Below are positions 48,110 to 57,286 of a DNA stretch of 64,000 nt, one piece after another. Each line of letters opens with the position of its first letter. Within the stretch, counting starts at the first letter, position 1. The translations under genes and the position numbers were made by a program. The stretch comes from DASUPK01 sp963848955 (GTDB lineage: Bacteria; Actinomycetota; Thermoleophilia; Solirubrobacterales; 70-9), in assembly GCA_963848955.1 (NCBI GenBank), contig CAWKFQ010000027.1, positions 62,001 to 126,000 of the forward strand. Direction: 5' to 3'. The notes beneath the pieces were generated by a model that did no database searches, was not told the DNA's origin, and saw nothing but the letters and a program-made list of their open reading frames with translations.

Positions 48110-49747
48110 GTGTCGACCCCCTCTCCCGAGATCGCCCCGGAGCCGGCCGGCGAGTCGCTGCCGGTCCGCCGCGCGCTGGTCTCGGTGGCCGACAAGACCG
48201 GCGTGGCGGAGTTCGCGGCCGGGCTGGCCAAGCTGGGGGTGGAGGTGATCTCCACCGGCGGCACACTCTCGGTGCTGCGGGAGGCCGGGGTCGACGCGAA
48301 GCCCGTCGAGGAGCTGACCGGGTTCCCCGAAATCCTCGATGGACGGGTGAAGACGCTTCACCCGCATCTGCATGCCGCGCTCCTCGCGGTTCGTGACAAC
48401 CCGGAGCACTCTGAGACGCTGCGGGAGCACGAGATCGAGCCGATCGACCTCGTCTGCGTGAACCTCTATCCGTTCGAGCAGACAGTGGCTGGCCTGGATG
48501 TTCCCGAGGAGGAGGCGATCGAGAACATCGACGTCGGAGGGCCGACGATGATCCGGGCCGCGGCTAAGAATCATCGCTTCGTGGCGGTGGTGGTGCGGCC
48601 CGAGAGCTACGACGCGGTACTCGACGAGCTGGAGGAGACGGGGGAGCTCTCCGCGGCGACCAGGCATTGGCTCGCGAACGAGGCCTTCGCGTACACGGCG
48701 CGGTACGACGCGGCGATCAGCCGCTGGTTCGCACGCCGCTACGAGCAGCTGCCGTCCCACTGGGTGACAGCGTGGGAGAAGGAGCTCGATCTCTCCTACG
48801 GGGAGAACCCGCACCAACGGGCGGCTCTGTATGTCGAGCCGAGGGTCCGGTCACACGTCCTCTCGCGGGTGGCGAAGCTGCACGGCAAACCGCTCTCGTT
48901 CAACAACGTGCTCGACCTCAACTCGGCCCGGACGCTGCTCACCGACCTCGAGGGGCCGGGGTGCGTGATCGTCAAGCACAACAATCCGTGCGGAGTGGCC
49001 GAGGCGGGTGTCGATGCGAGGGCGCGCGACAGCGCGACCCGTTTGATGAGGGCCTACGAGGCCGCCTTCGCCTGCGATCCGACGTCTGCCTTTGGCGGCG
49101 TGATCGCGCTCAACCGCCCGGTGGACAGGGCGTTGGCCGAGCGGCTGCACGAGCAGTTCATCGAGGTGCTGATCGCGCCCGAATATGAGGACGGTGCGCT
49201 CGACGTGCTGCAGCAGAAGGAGGGCATCCGCATCCTCGAGGACACGGAGCGGCGGACGCACCAGATCGAGCCGGACATCAAGCGGGTGCGCGGCGGGATC
49301 CTCGTGCAGGACCCCGATGGGACCCCGGAGCCGCGAGAGCTGATGGAGGTCGTCACCAAGACCCAGCCGAGCGATCAGCAGTGGGAGGACCTGCTCTTCG
49401 CCTGGAGGGTGGTTCGCCACGTCAAGTCCAACGCGATCGTCCTCGCTCGCGATCGGGCCACCCTGGGGATCGGAGCGGGTCAGATGAGCCGGGTCGACTC
49501 GGTGCGCCTGGCGATCGAGAAGGCGAAGGACTCGCGTGGACCCGATGCCGAGCCGCTGCTCGCCGGGTCGGTGGTCGCCTCGGACGCCTTCTTCCCGTTC
49601 GCCGACGGGCCGCAGGCGGCGATCGATATCGGTGCTACCGCCGTCATTCAGCCGGGCGGCTCGAAGCGCGACGCCGAGGTGATCGAGGCCTGTGACGCCG
49701 CCGGCGTCGCGATGGTCTTCACGAAGCGCCGCCACTTCCGGCATTAG
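48110..49747 (+). CDS. purH: Bifunctional AICAR transformylase/IMP cyclohydrolase with repeat insertion
   Basis: Final two steps to IMP. The cyclohydrolase domain (~20-215) has ALVSVADKTGVAEFAAGL, ISTGGTLSVLREAG and GRVKTLHPHLHAALLA; the transformylase domain has LDLSYGENPHQRAALY, IVKHNNPCGVAEAG, CDPTSAFGGVIALN and SDAFFPFADG. DARARDSATR (302-311) is inserted between NPCGVAEAG and LMRAYEAAFACDP, where other PurH proteins have no such peptide. It is encoded by repeat copy 5. The product is 545 residues from GTG 48110. The Lys-His-Asn-Asn substrate loop before the insertion is intact. Confidence 0.95.
   Translation: MSTPSPEIAPEPAGESLPVRRALVSVADKTGVAEFAAGLAKLGVEVISTGGTLSVLREAGVDAKPVEELTGFPEILDGRVKTLHPHLHAALLAVRDNPEHSETLREHEIEPIDLVCVNLYPFEQTVAGLDVPEEEAIENIDVGGPTMIRAAAKNHRFVAVVVRPESYDAVLDELEETGELSAATRHWLANEAFAYTARYDAAISRWFARRYEQLPSHWVTAWEKELDLSYGENPHQRAALYVEPRVRSHVLSRVAKLHGKPLSFNNVLDLNSARTLLTDLEGPGCVIVKHNNPCGVAEAGVDARARDSATRLMRAYEAAFACDPTSAFGGVIALNRPVDRALAERLHEQFIEVLIAPEYEDGALDVLQQKEGIRILEDTERRTHQIEPDIKRVRGGILVQDPDGTPEPRELMEVVTKTQPSDQQWEDLLFAWRVVRHVKSNAIVLARDRATLGIGAGQMSRVDSVRLAIEKAKDSRGPDAEPLLAGSVVASDAFFPFADGPQAAIDIGATAVIQPGGSKRDAEVIEACDAAGVAMVFTKRRHFRH
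49013..49042 (+). repeat. Dispersed hairpin repeat, copy 5 (in frame in purH)
   Basis: Identical over 30 bp to the two grpE copies and in the same reading frame. Two further T (GTTT) extend the match to the intergenic consensus. It falls between two conserved blocks of the transformylase domain. Confidence 0.9.
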
Positions 49748-49753
49748 GCAGCT

Positions 49754-50164
49754 TCAGGAGGTGCCGGCCGCCTTGCGCGCCTCGTCGCGGTCGCGATGTG
49801 CCTCGACCCTCGCGGCCAGACCGTCGCGAACGGTCCAGATGTGCCCGAACTCGCCGTAGAGCGGCATCCCCGTCGCCCTGGCCTTCGCGAAGATCCGGCC
49901 GAGGACCAGAACCCCGTCGTCGCCGATCTCCACGAACTCGTCGCCGTCGTAGTGGAATTCCGAGAAGTCCTGCTCGAGCGCCTCGACGAACACCTCCAGG
50001 CCCCCCACGCCCGTCAGCACCCGATCTCCCAGCTCATGCGAGAGCCGCGACTCGAAGTCGGGCGCCACCACGTCACGGAGCTCGGCGAAACCCTCGCGCC
50101 GACTTCCGACGGTCGCCCAGTCGAAGCCGTAGATGCGCCGAATCAGGTCAGACCGCGACGCCAT
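49754..50164 (-). CDS. SnoaL-like (NTF2-fold) protein
   Basis: 136 residues: LIRRIYGFDWATVGSRREGF, then VAPDFESRLSHELGDR, EFVEIGDDGVLVLGRIFAKA and LYGEFGHIWTVRDGLAARVE match SnoaL-like/NTF2-fold proteins. No catalytic assignment is possible. It converges on purH with six bases between stops. ATG 50164 lies 51 bases from tRNA-Lys on the opposite strand. Confidence 0.75.
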   Translation of the reverse strand: MASRSDLIRRIYGFDWATVGSRREGFAELRDVVAPDFESRLSHELGDRVLTGVGGLEVFVEALEQDFSEFHYDGDEFVEIGDDGVLVLGRIFAKARATGMPLYGEFGHIWTVRDGLAARVEAHRDRDEARKAAGTS

Positions 50165-50214
50165 GAGGGTGAGTATCTCGCTTGGCGCAAGTCACGCTGC
50201 CAAAATGGAGCTTG

Positions 50215-50286
50215 GCGCCTCTAACTCAATCGGCAGAGTTCCGGCCTTTTAAGCCGGCGGTCCGGGTTCGATCCCCGGGGGGCGCA
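50215..50286 (+). tRNA. tRNA-Lys (anticodon TTT)
   Basis: Acceptor stem GCGCCTC/GGGGCGC with discriminator A. D arm ACTC...GAGT. Anticodon arm CCGGC-CTTTTAA-GCCGG gives anticodon TTT at 50248-50250. Four-base variable loop; T arm CCGGG-TTCGATC-CCCGG. No CCA encoded. Confidence 0.95.
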
Positions 50287-50323
50287 TTGCTCCTGACCGG
50301 TCATAACTAGAGTCTCGAGTGGC

Positions 50324-50779
50324 ATGAGGATCTCAGCGAAGGTGGACTACGCCGTGCGGGCGGCGATCGAGCTTGCGGCGGGGGGCGGAGAGCCAATCAA
50401 GGGCGAGCAGATCGCCGACGCCCAGGAGATCCCGCTCAAGTTCCTCGAGAACATCCTCGGCGAGCTCAAGCACACCGGCATCGTCGCCAGCCGCCGGGGC
50501 GCGCAGGGCGGCTACTGGCTCGCCAAGCCGGCCGAGGACGTCACCCTCGCCGACATCGTTCGTGCGGTCGAGGGCCCGCTTGCGAGTGTTCGCGGCCAGG
50601 GACCCGAGACGCTCGAGTACAAGGGCGAGGCGGTCCCGCTACAGAAGGTCTGGATCGCGCTCCGCGCCAACATCCGGGCGGTGATGGAGGACACCAGCCT
50701 CGCGGACGTGGTGGGCCGAGACCTACCCGCTGAGGTCCGTGAGCTGAGCGAGCCGGCGGAAGCCTGGAGTACGCGTTAG
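50324..50779 (+). CDS. Rrf2-family transcriptional regulator
   Basis: 151 residues. The N-terminal MRISAKVDYAVRAAIELAAG and the winged helix (IADAQEIPLKFLENILGELK, VASRRGAQGGYWLAKPAED) are classic Rrf2. There is no Cys in the protein, so it cannot bind an iron-sulfur cluster as IscR/NsrR do; CymR-type sulfur regulators share this. It is convergent with the sulfate ABC operon, 62 bases from the cysA stop, so control of sulfur uptake is a plausible inference. ATG 50324 begins the conserved N-terminus. Confidence 0.85.
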   Translation: MRISAKVDYAVRAAIELAAGGGEPIKGEQIADAQEIPLKFLENILGELKHTGIVASRRGAQGGYWLAKPAEDVTLADIVRAVEGPLASVRGQGPETLEYKGEAVPLQKVWIALRANIRAVMEDTSLADVVGRDLPAEVRELSEPAEAWSTR

Positions 50780-50841
50780 CCGTCGTCCTCGGCGACGCGA
50801 CCCGGTGGCGGCTCGCCGACTCGCTCAACCCATCGGAACGC

Positions 50842-51843
50842 TTACCTGGGCACCCCCGGCTCGCTGGTGACCTGAGAGCCGGCTCCGTCGGCTCCGAAGA
50901 CGCGGGTCGTACGCGGTCGCACGAACACGATCTGTCCCTCGGCCAACTCGAGCTGGTCGACCTCGTCTCGCGTCAGCTGGACCGAGAAGTTCTCGCCCTC
51001 GGGCAGGGTCAGCTCCACCCTGACCTCGAAGCCGAGGTGGACGATCCGATCGACCATCGCCTCGATCGTCTGCCCATTCGGCTCGTGGCGCACCTCGACG
51101 TCGTGCGGCCGGACCCAGGCGTCGCCGAGCCGGTGCGCCGGCCCGACAAACCCCATGACGAACTCGGAAGCCGGATTCTCATACAGGTCTCGCGGTCCGC
51201 CCGACTGCTCGACCTTGCCGTCGTTCATGACGATGATCTGCTCCGCGACGTCCATCGCCTCCTCCTGATCGTGGGTGACGAAGATCGTCGTCACGTGCAC
51301 GTCGTCGTGGAGGCGCCGCAGCCAGGTGCGCAGCTCCTGCCGCACCTTGGCGTCGAGCGCGCCGAAGGGCTCGTCGAGCAGCAGCACCCGCGGCTCGACG
51401 GCCAGCGCCCTGGCCAGCGCCATCCGCTGGCGCTGTCCGCCGGAGAGCTGGTTCGGGAAGCGCTTCTCGAAACCCTTCAGGTGGACGAGCTCGATCAGCT
51501 TCTTGACCCGCTCACGGATCGTCCCGTTGCCCTCGCCCCTGATCCGCAGGCCGAAGGCGATGTTGTCGAACACGGTCATGTGCTTGAACGCGGCGTAGTG
51601 CTGGAAGACGAAGCCGACGTTCCGATCCTGCACCCGAGTCTCGGTGTTGTCCTCGCCCGAGATCAGCACCTGACCGGTGTCGGGCTGCTCGAGGCCGGCG
51701 ATCACCCGCAGCAGCGTCGATTTGCCGCTCCCGCTCGGGCCGAGCAGGGCCGTCAGCCCGCCGTCCGGCACGTCGATCGAGACGTCATCCAGCGCGACGA
51801 AGTCGCCGAACCGCTTGGTCACGTTCTTGACAGAGATGGCCAT
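50842..51843 (-). CDS. cysA: Sulfate/thiosulfate ABC transporter ATP-binding protein
   Basis: A 333-residue ATPase. Walker A LLGPSGSGKSTLL, Q-loop VFQHYAAFKHM, signature LSGGQRQRMALARAL, Walker B VLLLDEPFGALD and the switch His in VTHDQEEA. A C-terminal TOBE-like domain (~240-320) with WVRPHDVEV is typical of CysA. ATG 51843 is one base before the cysW stop. Last gene of the operon in this direction. Confidence 0.92.
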   Translation of the reverse strand: MAISVKNVTKRFGDFVALDDVSIDVPDGGLTALLGPSGSGKSTLLRVIAGLEQPDTGQVLISGEDNTETRVQDRNVGFVFQHYAAFKHMTVFDNIAFGLRIRGEGNGTIRERVKKLIELVHLKGFEKRFPNQLSGGQRQRMALARALAVEPRVLLLDEPFGALDAKVRQELRTWLRRLHDDVHVTTIFVTHDQEEAMDVAEQIIVMNDGKVEQSGGPRDLYENPASEFVMGFVGPAHRLGDAWVRPHDVEVRHEPNGQTIEAMVDRIVHLGFEVRVELTLPEGENFSVQLTRDEVDQLELAEGQIVFVRPRTTRVFGADGAGSQVTSEPGVPR

Positions 51844-51844
51844 T

Positions 51845-52738
51845 TCAGGCCTCCTTTTGGATGGGCTGTGGGACGAACACGCCCGGGCCGGGCAGATCGT
51901 GGTCCTCCTCGTCGGCGTCGACGCTCCGCGCCGACCGCTTCTGCAGGAAGCTCATGCTGAAAAGCACGGCAATCGCGATGAGCGCCAGGACGAGCGCCGC
52001 CGCGTAGGCGCCGGCGAGGCTGAAGTTGTCGAACTGGTCCTTGACGAAGAGCGGCAGGGTCTGTGTCCCGCCGCTTCCCGAGACGTTCCCCGCCACCACG
52101 CTCACCGCGCCAAACTCCCCCAGTGCTCGGGCCGTGGCCAGAACGACTCCGTACGTGACGCCCCACCTGATTGCGGGCAGGGTCACGCGCCAGAAGGTCT
52201 GCCACGGCGTGGCACCGAGGGTTTCCGCCGCCTCCTCCTGGTCGGTGCCGATCTCCTGGAGCACCGGCATCACCTCGCGCACGACGAAGGGCAGCGAGAC
52301 GAAGATCGTCGCCAGGATCATGCCGGGGAGGGAGAAGATGATCTGGATCCCGTTCTCGGCGAGCGACTCCCCGAACCAGCTGTTGCGCGGGGCATAGACC
52401 AGGAAGAGCGCAAGTCCGATCACCACCGGGGAGATCGCGAACGGAAGGTCGATCGCCGCGTTCAGCAGCGCCTTGCCGCGGAAGTTCTGGCGGGCCAGCA
52501 CCAGGGCGGTGATCACGCCGAAGATGGTGTTGAGCGGGACCGCGATCCCAACACAGACGATGGTCAGCCAGAAGGCGTGGAGGCCATCCGAACTGGTCAC
52601 GGCATCGATCGGCTGGCTCAGGCCGTGCTCGAAGGTCCGGTAGAAGATCATTCCCACGGGCACGATCAGCAGCGCGGCGAGGTAGAACAGCGCGATCGAG
52701 CGCAGCCCGAGGCGGGATCGCAGGCTAAGCGCGCTCAT
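51845..52738 (-). CDS. cysW: Sulfate ABC transporter permease CysW
   Basis: A 297-residue permease with about six membrane helices. The coupling EAA loop reads QEEAAETLGATPWQTFWRV followed by LPAIRWGVTYGVVL; family segments ARALGEFGAVSVVAGN and DLPFAISPVVIGLAL support CysW. Length and C-terminal charged tail fit. ATG 52738 lies inside the cysT 3' end (14-base overlap). Confidence 0.9.
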   Translation of the reverse strand: MSALSLRSRLGLRSIALFYLAALLIVPVGMIFYRTFEHGLSQPIDAVTSSDGLHAFWLTIVCVGIAVPLNTIFGVITALVLARQNFRGKALLNAAIDLPFAISPVVIGLALFLVYAPRNSWFGESLAENGIQIIFSLPGMILATIFVSLPFVVREVMPVLQEIGTDQEEAAETLGATPWQTFWRVTLPAIRWGVTYGVVLATARALGEFGAVSVVAGNVSGSGGTQTLPLFVKDQFDNFSLAGAYAAALVLALIAIAVLFSMSFLQKRSARSVDADEEDHDLPGPGVFVPQPIQKEA

Positions 52739-53564
52739 GTCTCGACCTCCAGCTGGCGAAGAGGTTGAGCACCAAGAGCAGCGCCACCGAGATGCCCAGC
52801 AGCAGCACGGACACCGCGGCCGCCCCCGACAGGTCGTTCGTCTGTACGCGGCCGAAGATGTAGACCGATGCGGCCTGGGTCTTGAAGGGGATGTTCCCCG
52901 TGAGCAGGACGAGGGAGCCGAACTCGCCGATGGCGCGGGCGAACGCGAGCGCGACCCCGGCGAGGATCGCCGGCGCCAGGTTGGGCAGGATGATGCTGCG
53001 GAAGATGCGGTGGTTGGGGGCGCCGAGTGACGCAGCGGCCTCCTCCATCTCCCGATCGACCTCCAACAGCACCGGCTGCACCGAGCGGACCACGAACGGC
53101 AGCGTCACGAACAGCAGCGCCATGACGACCGCCACCCTCGTGTAAGCGGCGTGAACGCCGATCGGCGAGTTCGGCCCATAGAGGGCGAGCAGCGTGAGGC
53201 TGGCGACGATCGTGGGTAGCGCGAATGGCAGGTCGATGATCGAGTTGAGGAGCCGCTTGCCGCGGAATTCGTCGCGGACCAGCACCCAGGCGATCAGCGT
53301 GCCCATCACCGCATTGATCACCACGACGATCAGCGAGGAGATCAGGGTGAGCTTGATCGCCGCGACGGCCTCCTTGTCGGTGATCGCCTCCCAGAAGTGC
53401 CCGAGGCCATCGTCGAACGCACGCGTGAATACGGCTGCCAGAGGCAGCAGCACGATGAGGCTGATCCACAGCGTCGCGGTGCCGCGAGCGAGAACCGCAC
53501 CGCCGAGGGGGGCCCGAAGGCCCGCCCTCGGCGGCCTGGCTACAGCAGTGTCGGCTGATGCCAT
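52725..53564 (-). CDS. cysT: Sulfate ABC transporter permease CysT
   Basis: A 279-residue permease. LPLAAVFTRAFDDG in the first periplasmic loop, DLPFALPTIVASLTLLALYG, the EAA loop MEEAAASLGAPNHRIFRSI and ARAIGEFGSLVLLTGN are typical of CysT/CysU. ATG 53564 gives a normal length; the frame is open further upstream but that part overlaps the binding-protein gene. It starts 24 bases after the binding-protein stop. Confidence 0.9.
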   Translation of the reverse strand: MASADTAVARPPRAGLRAPLGGAVLARGTATLWISLIVLLPLAAVFTRAFDDGLGHFWEAITDKEAVAAIKLTLISSLIVVVINAVMGTLIAWVLVRDEFRGKRLLNSIIDLPFALPTIVASLTLLALYGPNSPIGVHAAYTRVAVVMALLFVTLPFVVRSVQPVLLEVDREMEEAAASLGAPNHRIFRSIILPNLAPAILAGVALAFARAIGEFGSLVLLTGNIPFKTQAASVYIFGRVQTNDLSGAAAVSVLLLGISVALLLVLNLFASWRSRHERA

Positions 53565-53587
53565 GTCGGCGGCTCGCTCCTGACGGA

Positions 53588-54604
53588 TTAGCTGGTCGGG
53601 TTGCCGAGGTCCTTCTCGGCCTGGATCACCCAGCCGTCGTCCCCGAAGAACGGATCGGAGACCGTGCTCCACCCACCGAACTCGTCGATGGTGAACAGGC
53701 CCGACGGTGTCGGGAACTTGCTGGCGTTCTTGTCGGCCACGGACTTGACGACCGGGCGATACCCGGCGTCGGCGAAGTCCTGCTGTCCCTGGTCTGTGTA
53801 GAGGAAGTCCAGGAACTTCTGGGCCTCCGACGGCGCGTCCTTGGTGATCGCGATCGGGTTATCGATCTGGATGGTGCTGTCGGGGGTGACGTACTCGAGG
53901 TCGATGCCCTCCTGCTTCGCCTGGATGGCCTCGTTCTCGTAGCCGACCAGCACGTCGCCCTTGCCGCTCGAGAAGGTCTGCAGCGAGTCACGGGCGCTGG
54001 AGTCCTGAACGGAGGTGTTGGCCAGGACCTGCTTGACGAAGTCCTGCGCCTGGGCCGGAGACTTGCCCTCGGCGATCTGCGACCCGTAGATGGCCATGAT
54101 GTTCCAGCGAGCTCCGCCGGAGGTGGCCGGGTTCGGATCGATCACGTCGACGTCCGAGTTGGCGAGATCGTCGAAGGTGGTGATGTTCTTCGGGTTGCCC
54201 GGCCGGACCATCAGGGTCACGACCGAGTGGGTGACGATCCCCTTGTATTGATTCTGATTCCAGTTGGAATCGACAATGCCGCCATCGACCAGCCTCGTCA
54301 TGTCGGGCTCGAGTGAGAACTCGACGACATCGGCCGGCTGGCCGGCTTCGACCGCGCGGCTCTGGTCACCCGACGACCCGAACGAGTTCGAGAAATCGAC
54401 GTCCTTGCCGTCAGACGTGTCCTTGAAGCCAGGCTCGAGGTTCTCCTCGTAGACCTGCTGCGGAGTCGAGTACGCAACCAGGTTGAGGGTGCTGCCGCTG
54501 CCCCCGCCGCAGGCGGCGATCCCGAGGGTCGCTCCGAGAGCGAGCTACCGCGATGCCCACGCGGGCGATGAGGCGCCCCGGCTGGCGCTTCTTTCCCTTG
54601 CTCA
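53588..54604 (-). CDS. Sulfate-binding lipoprotein (frameshift in signal peptide)
   Basis: Solute-binding protein for sulfate. A lipobox LGIAAC precedes GGGSGSTLNLVAYSTPQQVY, then GDQSRAVEAGQPADVVEFSLEPD, NPATSGGARWN, VLVGYENEAI and a QKFLDFLYTDQGQ C-terminal part, all like Sbp/CysP. The start ATG 54604 (AAGGA eight bases upstream) encodes a basic signal peptide (MSKGKKRQPGRLIARVGIAVA), but the lipobox is in the next frame; one extra base lies near 54540-54546. The repaired protein is about 338 residues. First gene of the operon; Lgt encoded in this window would lipidate it. Confidence 0.88.
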
Positions 54605-54803
54605 TAGAGGGTTCCTTGTGGCCTTTCTTTATTGATTTCGTTGACAAGCGGCGGCCACGGTAGCACGTTCTTGACTTTTAGGATCAGAAAGATGCTCTAT
54701 TCCCTACCTGATCGGGGGAAATGCCAGAAAACCGGTGGGAAAGGCAAGGTTCGGCGACTCGGGCGGATCAGGGACGCAGCAAGCGGGGAAGGACTCCCCG
54801 CAA

Positions 54804-56862
54804 CTAGAACAGCTTCGTCTGCTCGGGTTCCCGCCGCTCGGCTTCGCGCTTCGCGCGCCGCGCCTCGAGCCGCGCACGGCGGCTGTAGCGCGGGTCGTCC
54901 GAGAGGTTCGGCGCGCGGACCAGGGCACCGATGCGCTTCCGCTCGGCGCTCGGCGCGTACGCGCGACCCTCGTAGAGCCTGTCGTAGCGGGGAACCAGAT
55001 CCGGGCGCGCCGCGGAGAGCCAGGACATGAAGACCTCCTTCACCCCCGGGCGAAGGTGCAGGGCGATCCCGTTCACGAAGGTCGCGCCCGACTCCTCCGC
55101 GATCGAGACGATCTCGTCCACCAGCTCCGGCGAGTCGTTGATCCCCGGCATCAGCGGCGCGATCAGGACGCCGGAGGGGATCCCCGCCTCGTTGAACTTG
55201 GCAACCGCCTCCAGGCGCTTGCGCGGATGCGGCGTGTGCGGCTCCGTCTCGCGCCAGATCTTCTCGTCGAGCGTCGGCACCGAGAGGTTCACGCTCACAT
55301 CCGCGACCTCGGCGAGCTCGAGGAGTGCATCCAGGTCTCGAAGTACGAGCGGTGACTTGGTCAGGATCGAGGTCGGGGTCTCGGCCTCGAGCAGCGCCTT
55401 GATCATGGGGGGCATCAGCTCGTACTTCCCCTCCGCCCACTGGTACGGGTCGGTGTTCGTCCCGAAGGCGATGAGCTCCCGCTTCCAGCTCGGGCGCCCG
55501 AGCTCTGCGCGGAGCAGCTCCGGCACGTTCACCTTGACGACGATCTCACGCTCGAAATCGCGGCCGGCATTCAGGTCCAGATAGGTGTGGGTGTTGCGGG
55601 CGAAGCAGTTGTGACTCACGACTCCGTTGGCGATGAAGTCACCCGTCCCGGTCGTGATGTCGAACATTCGGACCGCTTGCCAAGCGGCTCGATCGCGACG
55701 ACTCCGAGCTTGGCGTTGCTCTTCAGGGCCGATTCCCTCGAATCGAGCGCTTCCGGCTGATCGCAGGATCGGTGAGGTGGAAGAAATCGAAGCTTCTCGG
55801 CGAGTCCGCCAGTGATTCGCACGTAGGTGAGCCCATTGTCCTTGCGCGGTCGGTCGAAGCTGTTCGGAATAGAAAACCGCCGGAAGCAGTACGTAATCCA
55901 ATCAATGATCTCCGGGTCGGTGTTCGCGATCCGCAAAACACCCTGGCTGAATACTGCCCTCCGCGTCAAAGATGCCGGCCAGAAACCCCTTGCACCACTC
56001 CGGATCCGGCGACCGCGGCCACGCAATGAGCTCGCTGATTGCCGAAACACGGGCACCGGTGGCTCCTAGAGCCGTCAACGGCCGCGTAGTCGCCGTTGAT
56101 GCCTGAAACAAGAAGGCCCGAGTATCGATCGCCTCTAGATCGAGATAGTGCCGGGCTCGGATCAAGGGCTCGATATCGACCAGAGCGAGCCTGAAGCTGC
56201 GGGCGCGTGGAGGCCGATCGCCATCCATCGCCGGCGTCCCCGCAATGTAGGCGTCGCCGCGGACCAGGCCGCAGAGGTATCCGCGTCTGTATTCGCGGGA
56301 GTCCCTGGGAGGCATCGTCAATGTGCCGACCCCGAGGAGCTGATCGTTCGAGAGTCAGGTGTGGCCGACGATGCGTCCCTGCTCGGCGCCAACGACGTAT
56401 TTCCATTTGCCACGACGAGTCCAGAAACGATGATCACCGCTCGCAATCAGCTCGGTGCCGTCCTCGAGCGTGACCCGATAGGCCTCCTTGTGAGTCTCCC
56501 AGTGAGCCAGGACTTCGGTTGATGTCGTAGCGCCGATACTTCCCGTCGGACTCGTGCCGTAGATGCGATCGCCGACCTCCAGGTCAGCGACCAGGTGCGT
56601 TGTTCGGCCGTCGGCCATGAGGATCGGTGTGTCTCGCCCCCAGGCAATAGGTGCAGGCATGTGCACAGCCTCGAAACGCGTTGACCGTCTAGTTGAACGG
56701 CAGGAAGTCACCGGGCACCTTGTTGAGCGCCGACTTGGCCCGGACCTCGTGGAAGTTGATGCCGAGGGCCTCCGGAGCATCGAAGGTCCGGACCCGTTCG
56801 ACGTCGAGGCCCGGCAGGCTCCGTCCGTCCTCTCGATCGACTCTTTGCGAATCCCAGCGCAT
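54804..56862 (-). pseudogene. Rv2578c-family radical SAM protein, intein-interrupted and broken
   Basis: The N-extein (56862 to 56647) encodes MRWDSQRVDREDGRSLPGL, FHEVRAKSALNKVPGDFLPF and RGCAHACTY. The C-extein (55607 to 54804) starts CFARNTHTYLDLNAG and continues through KVNVPELLRAEL, FGTNTDPYQ and ILTKSPLVLRDLD. Joined, the cluster reads CAHACTYC, the radical SAM CxxxCxxC, with the intein placed exactly before the third Cys. An amber TAG (56691-56689) stands where relatives have Trp (TGG), and the intein holds further breaks. Members are SplB-like; the reaction is unknown. The upstream LexA-type box suggests DNA-damage control. Either a decaying locus or a badly sequenced one. Confidence 0.8.
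55608..56646 (-). mobile_element. Degraded LAGLIDADG intein in the radical SAM gene
   Basis: About 346 codons. The N-terminal splicing block starts with Cys (CLG), then DTPILMADGRTTHLVADLEV and a block B ASGDHRFW. The homing-endonuclease core has two LAGLIDADG-like motifs (GYLCGLVRGDA and FLAGIFDAEG). The C-terminal block is TTGTGDFIANGVVSHN, with Asn last and Cys as +1 residue. A TGA (56357-56355) and at least five single-base shifts (near 56638, 55953, 55802, 55738, 55675) interrupt it. Splicing residues themselves are intact. Confidence 0.85.
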
Positions 56863-56896
56863 CCGTTTGGAGTGTTGCAATTTCCGTCAGGCGATA

Positions 56897-56910
56897 CGAA
56901 CGTATGTTCG
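56897..56910. promoter_or_regulatory. LexA/SOS-box-like palindrome
   Basis: CGAACGTATGTTCG is a perfect 14-bp palindrome matching the actinobacterial/Gram-positive SOS box core (CGAAC-N4-GTTCG). It lies 35 bases upstream of the radical SAM ATG on one side and 43 bases upstream of the small ORF on the other, in a 90-bp divergent region. udgX follows the small ORF. Confidence 0.75.
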
Positions 56911-56952
56911 CATACTCTCCGGCGCATCGTTCGCTGTGAAAGGATCGGTCAC

Positions 56953-57234
56953 ATGCAGGAACACGTCGTCCACCTGTTGCGAATCGAGGGCACGGCGGAC
57001 GACGAGTGCGAGGAGTTCCTCAAGTGCCTCTACGACCGGATCGAGTTCGGCCCTCCCGAGCAGAGGGAGCCCGATCAGGCAGCGGCTCGGGAGCTGCACG
57101 TGGCGCCGGCTGGAGATATCCAGCCGGTGTCGATCACGGGCGACTTCGGTCTGGAGGTCGCTCACGCGCAGGTCGATGACTTTGCGACTGCGTGCAGGCC
57201 GGACTGGGAGACGCTCTACCAACTCGTCCGGTAG
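56953..57234 (+). CDS. Small protein of unknown function downstream of an SOS box
   Basis: A 93-residue protein: MQEHVVHLLRIEGTADDECE, a Glu-rich middle, then GDIQPVSITGDFGLEVAHAQ and DDFATACRPDWETLYQLVR. AAAGGATC lies about eight bases upstream of ATG 56953. It is probably soluble, with mixed alpha/beta character; no family is recognised. It lies 52 bases upstream of udgX on the same strand, so co-expression after DNA damage is a reasonable inference. Confidence 0.6.
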   Translation: MQEHVVHLLRIEGTADDECEEFLKCLYDRIEFGPPEQREPDQAAARELHVAPAGDIQPVSITGDFGLEVAHAQVDDFATACRPDWETLYQLVR

Positions 57235-57286
57235 CCGTCCTCAGCGCTCCCGACTGCCTCGCTTGAACGCCGGGTAGGAGACCCTC

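Noticed and set aside
54682..54713. GATCAG/CTGATC inverted repeat upstream of the sulfate operon as an operator.
   Set aside because: Only six bases per arm with an 20-base spacer in DNA where GATC is common; no second copy elsewhere to support it.
56689..56691. In-frame TAG in the radical SAM gene as recoded pyrrolysine.
   Set aside because: Relatives have Trp (TGG) here, the gene has several other breaks, and no Pyl genes are visible in the window.
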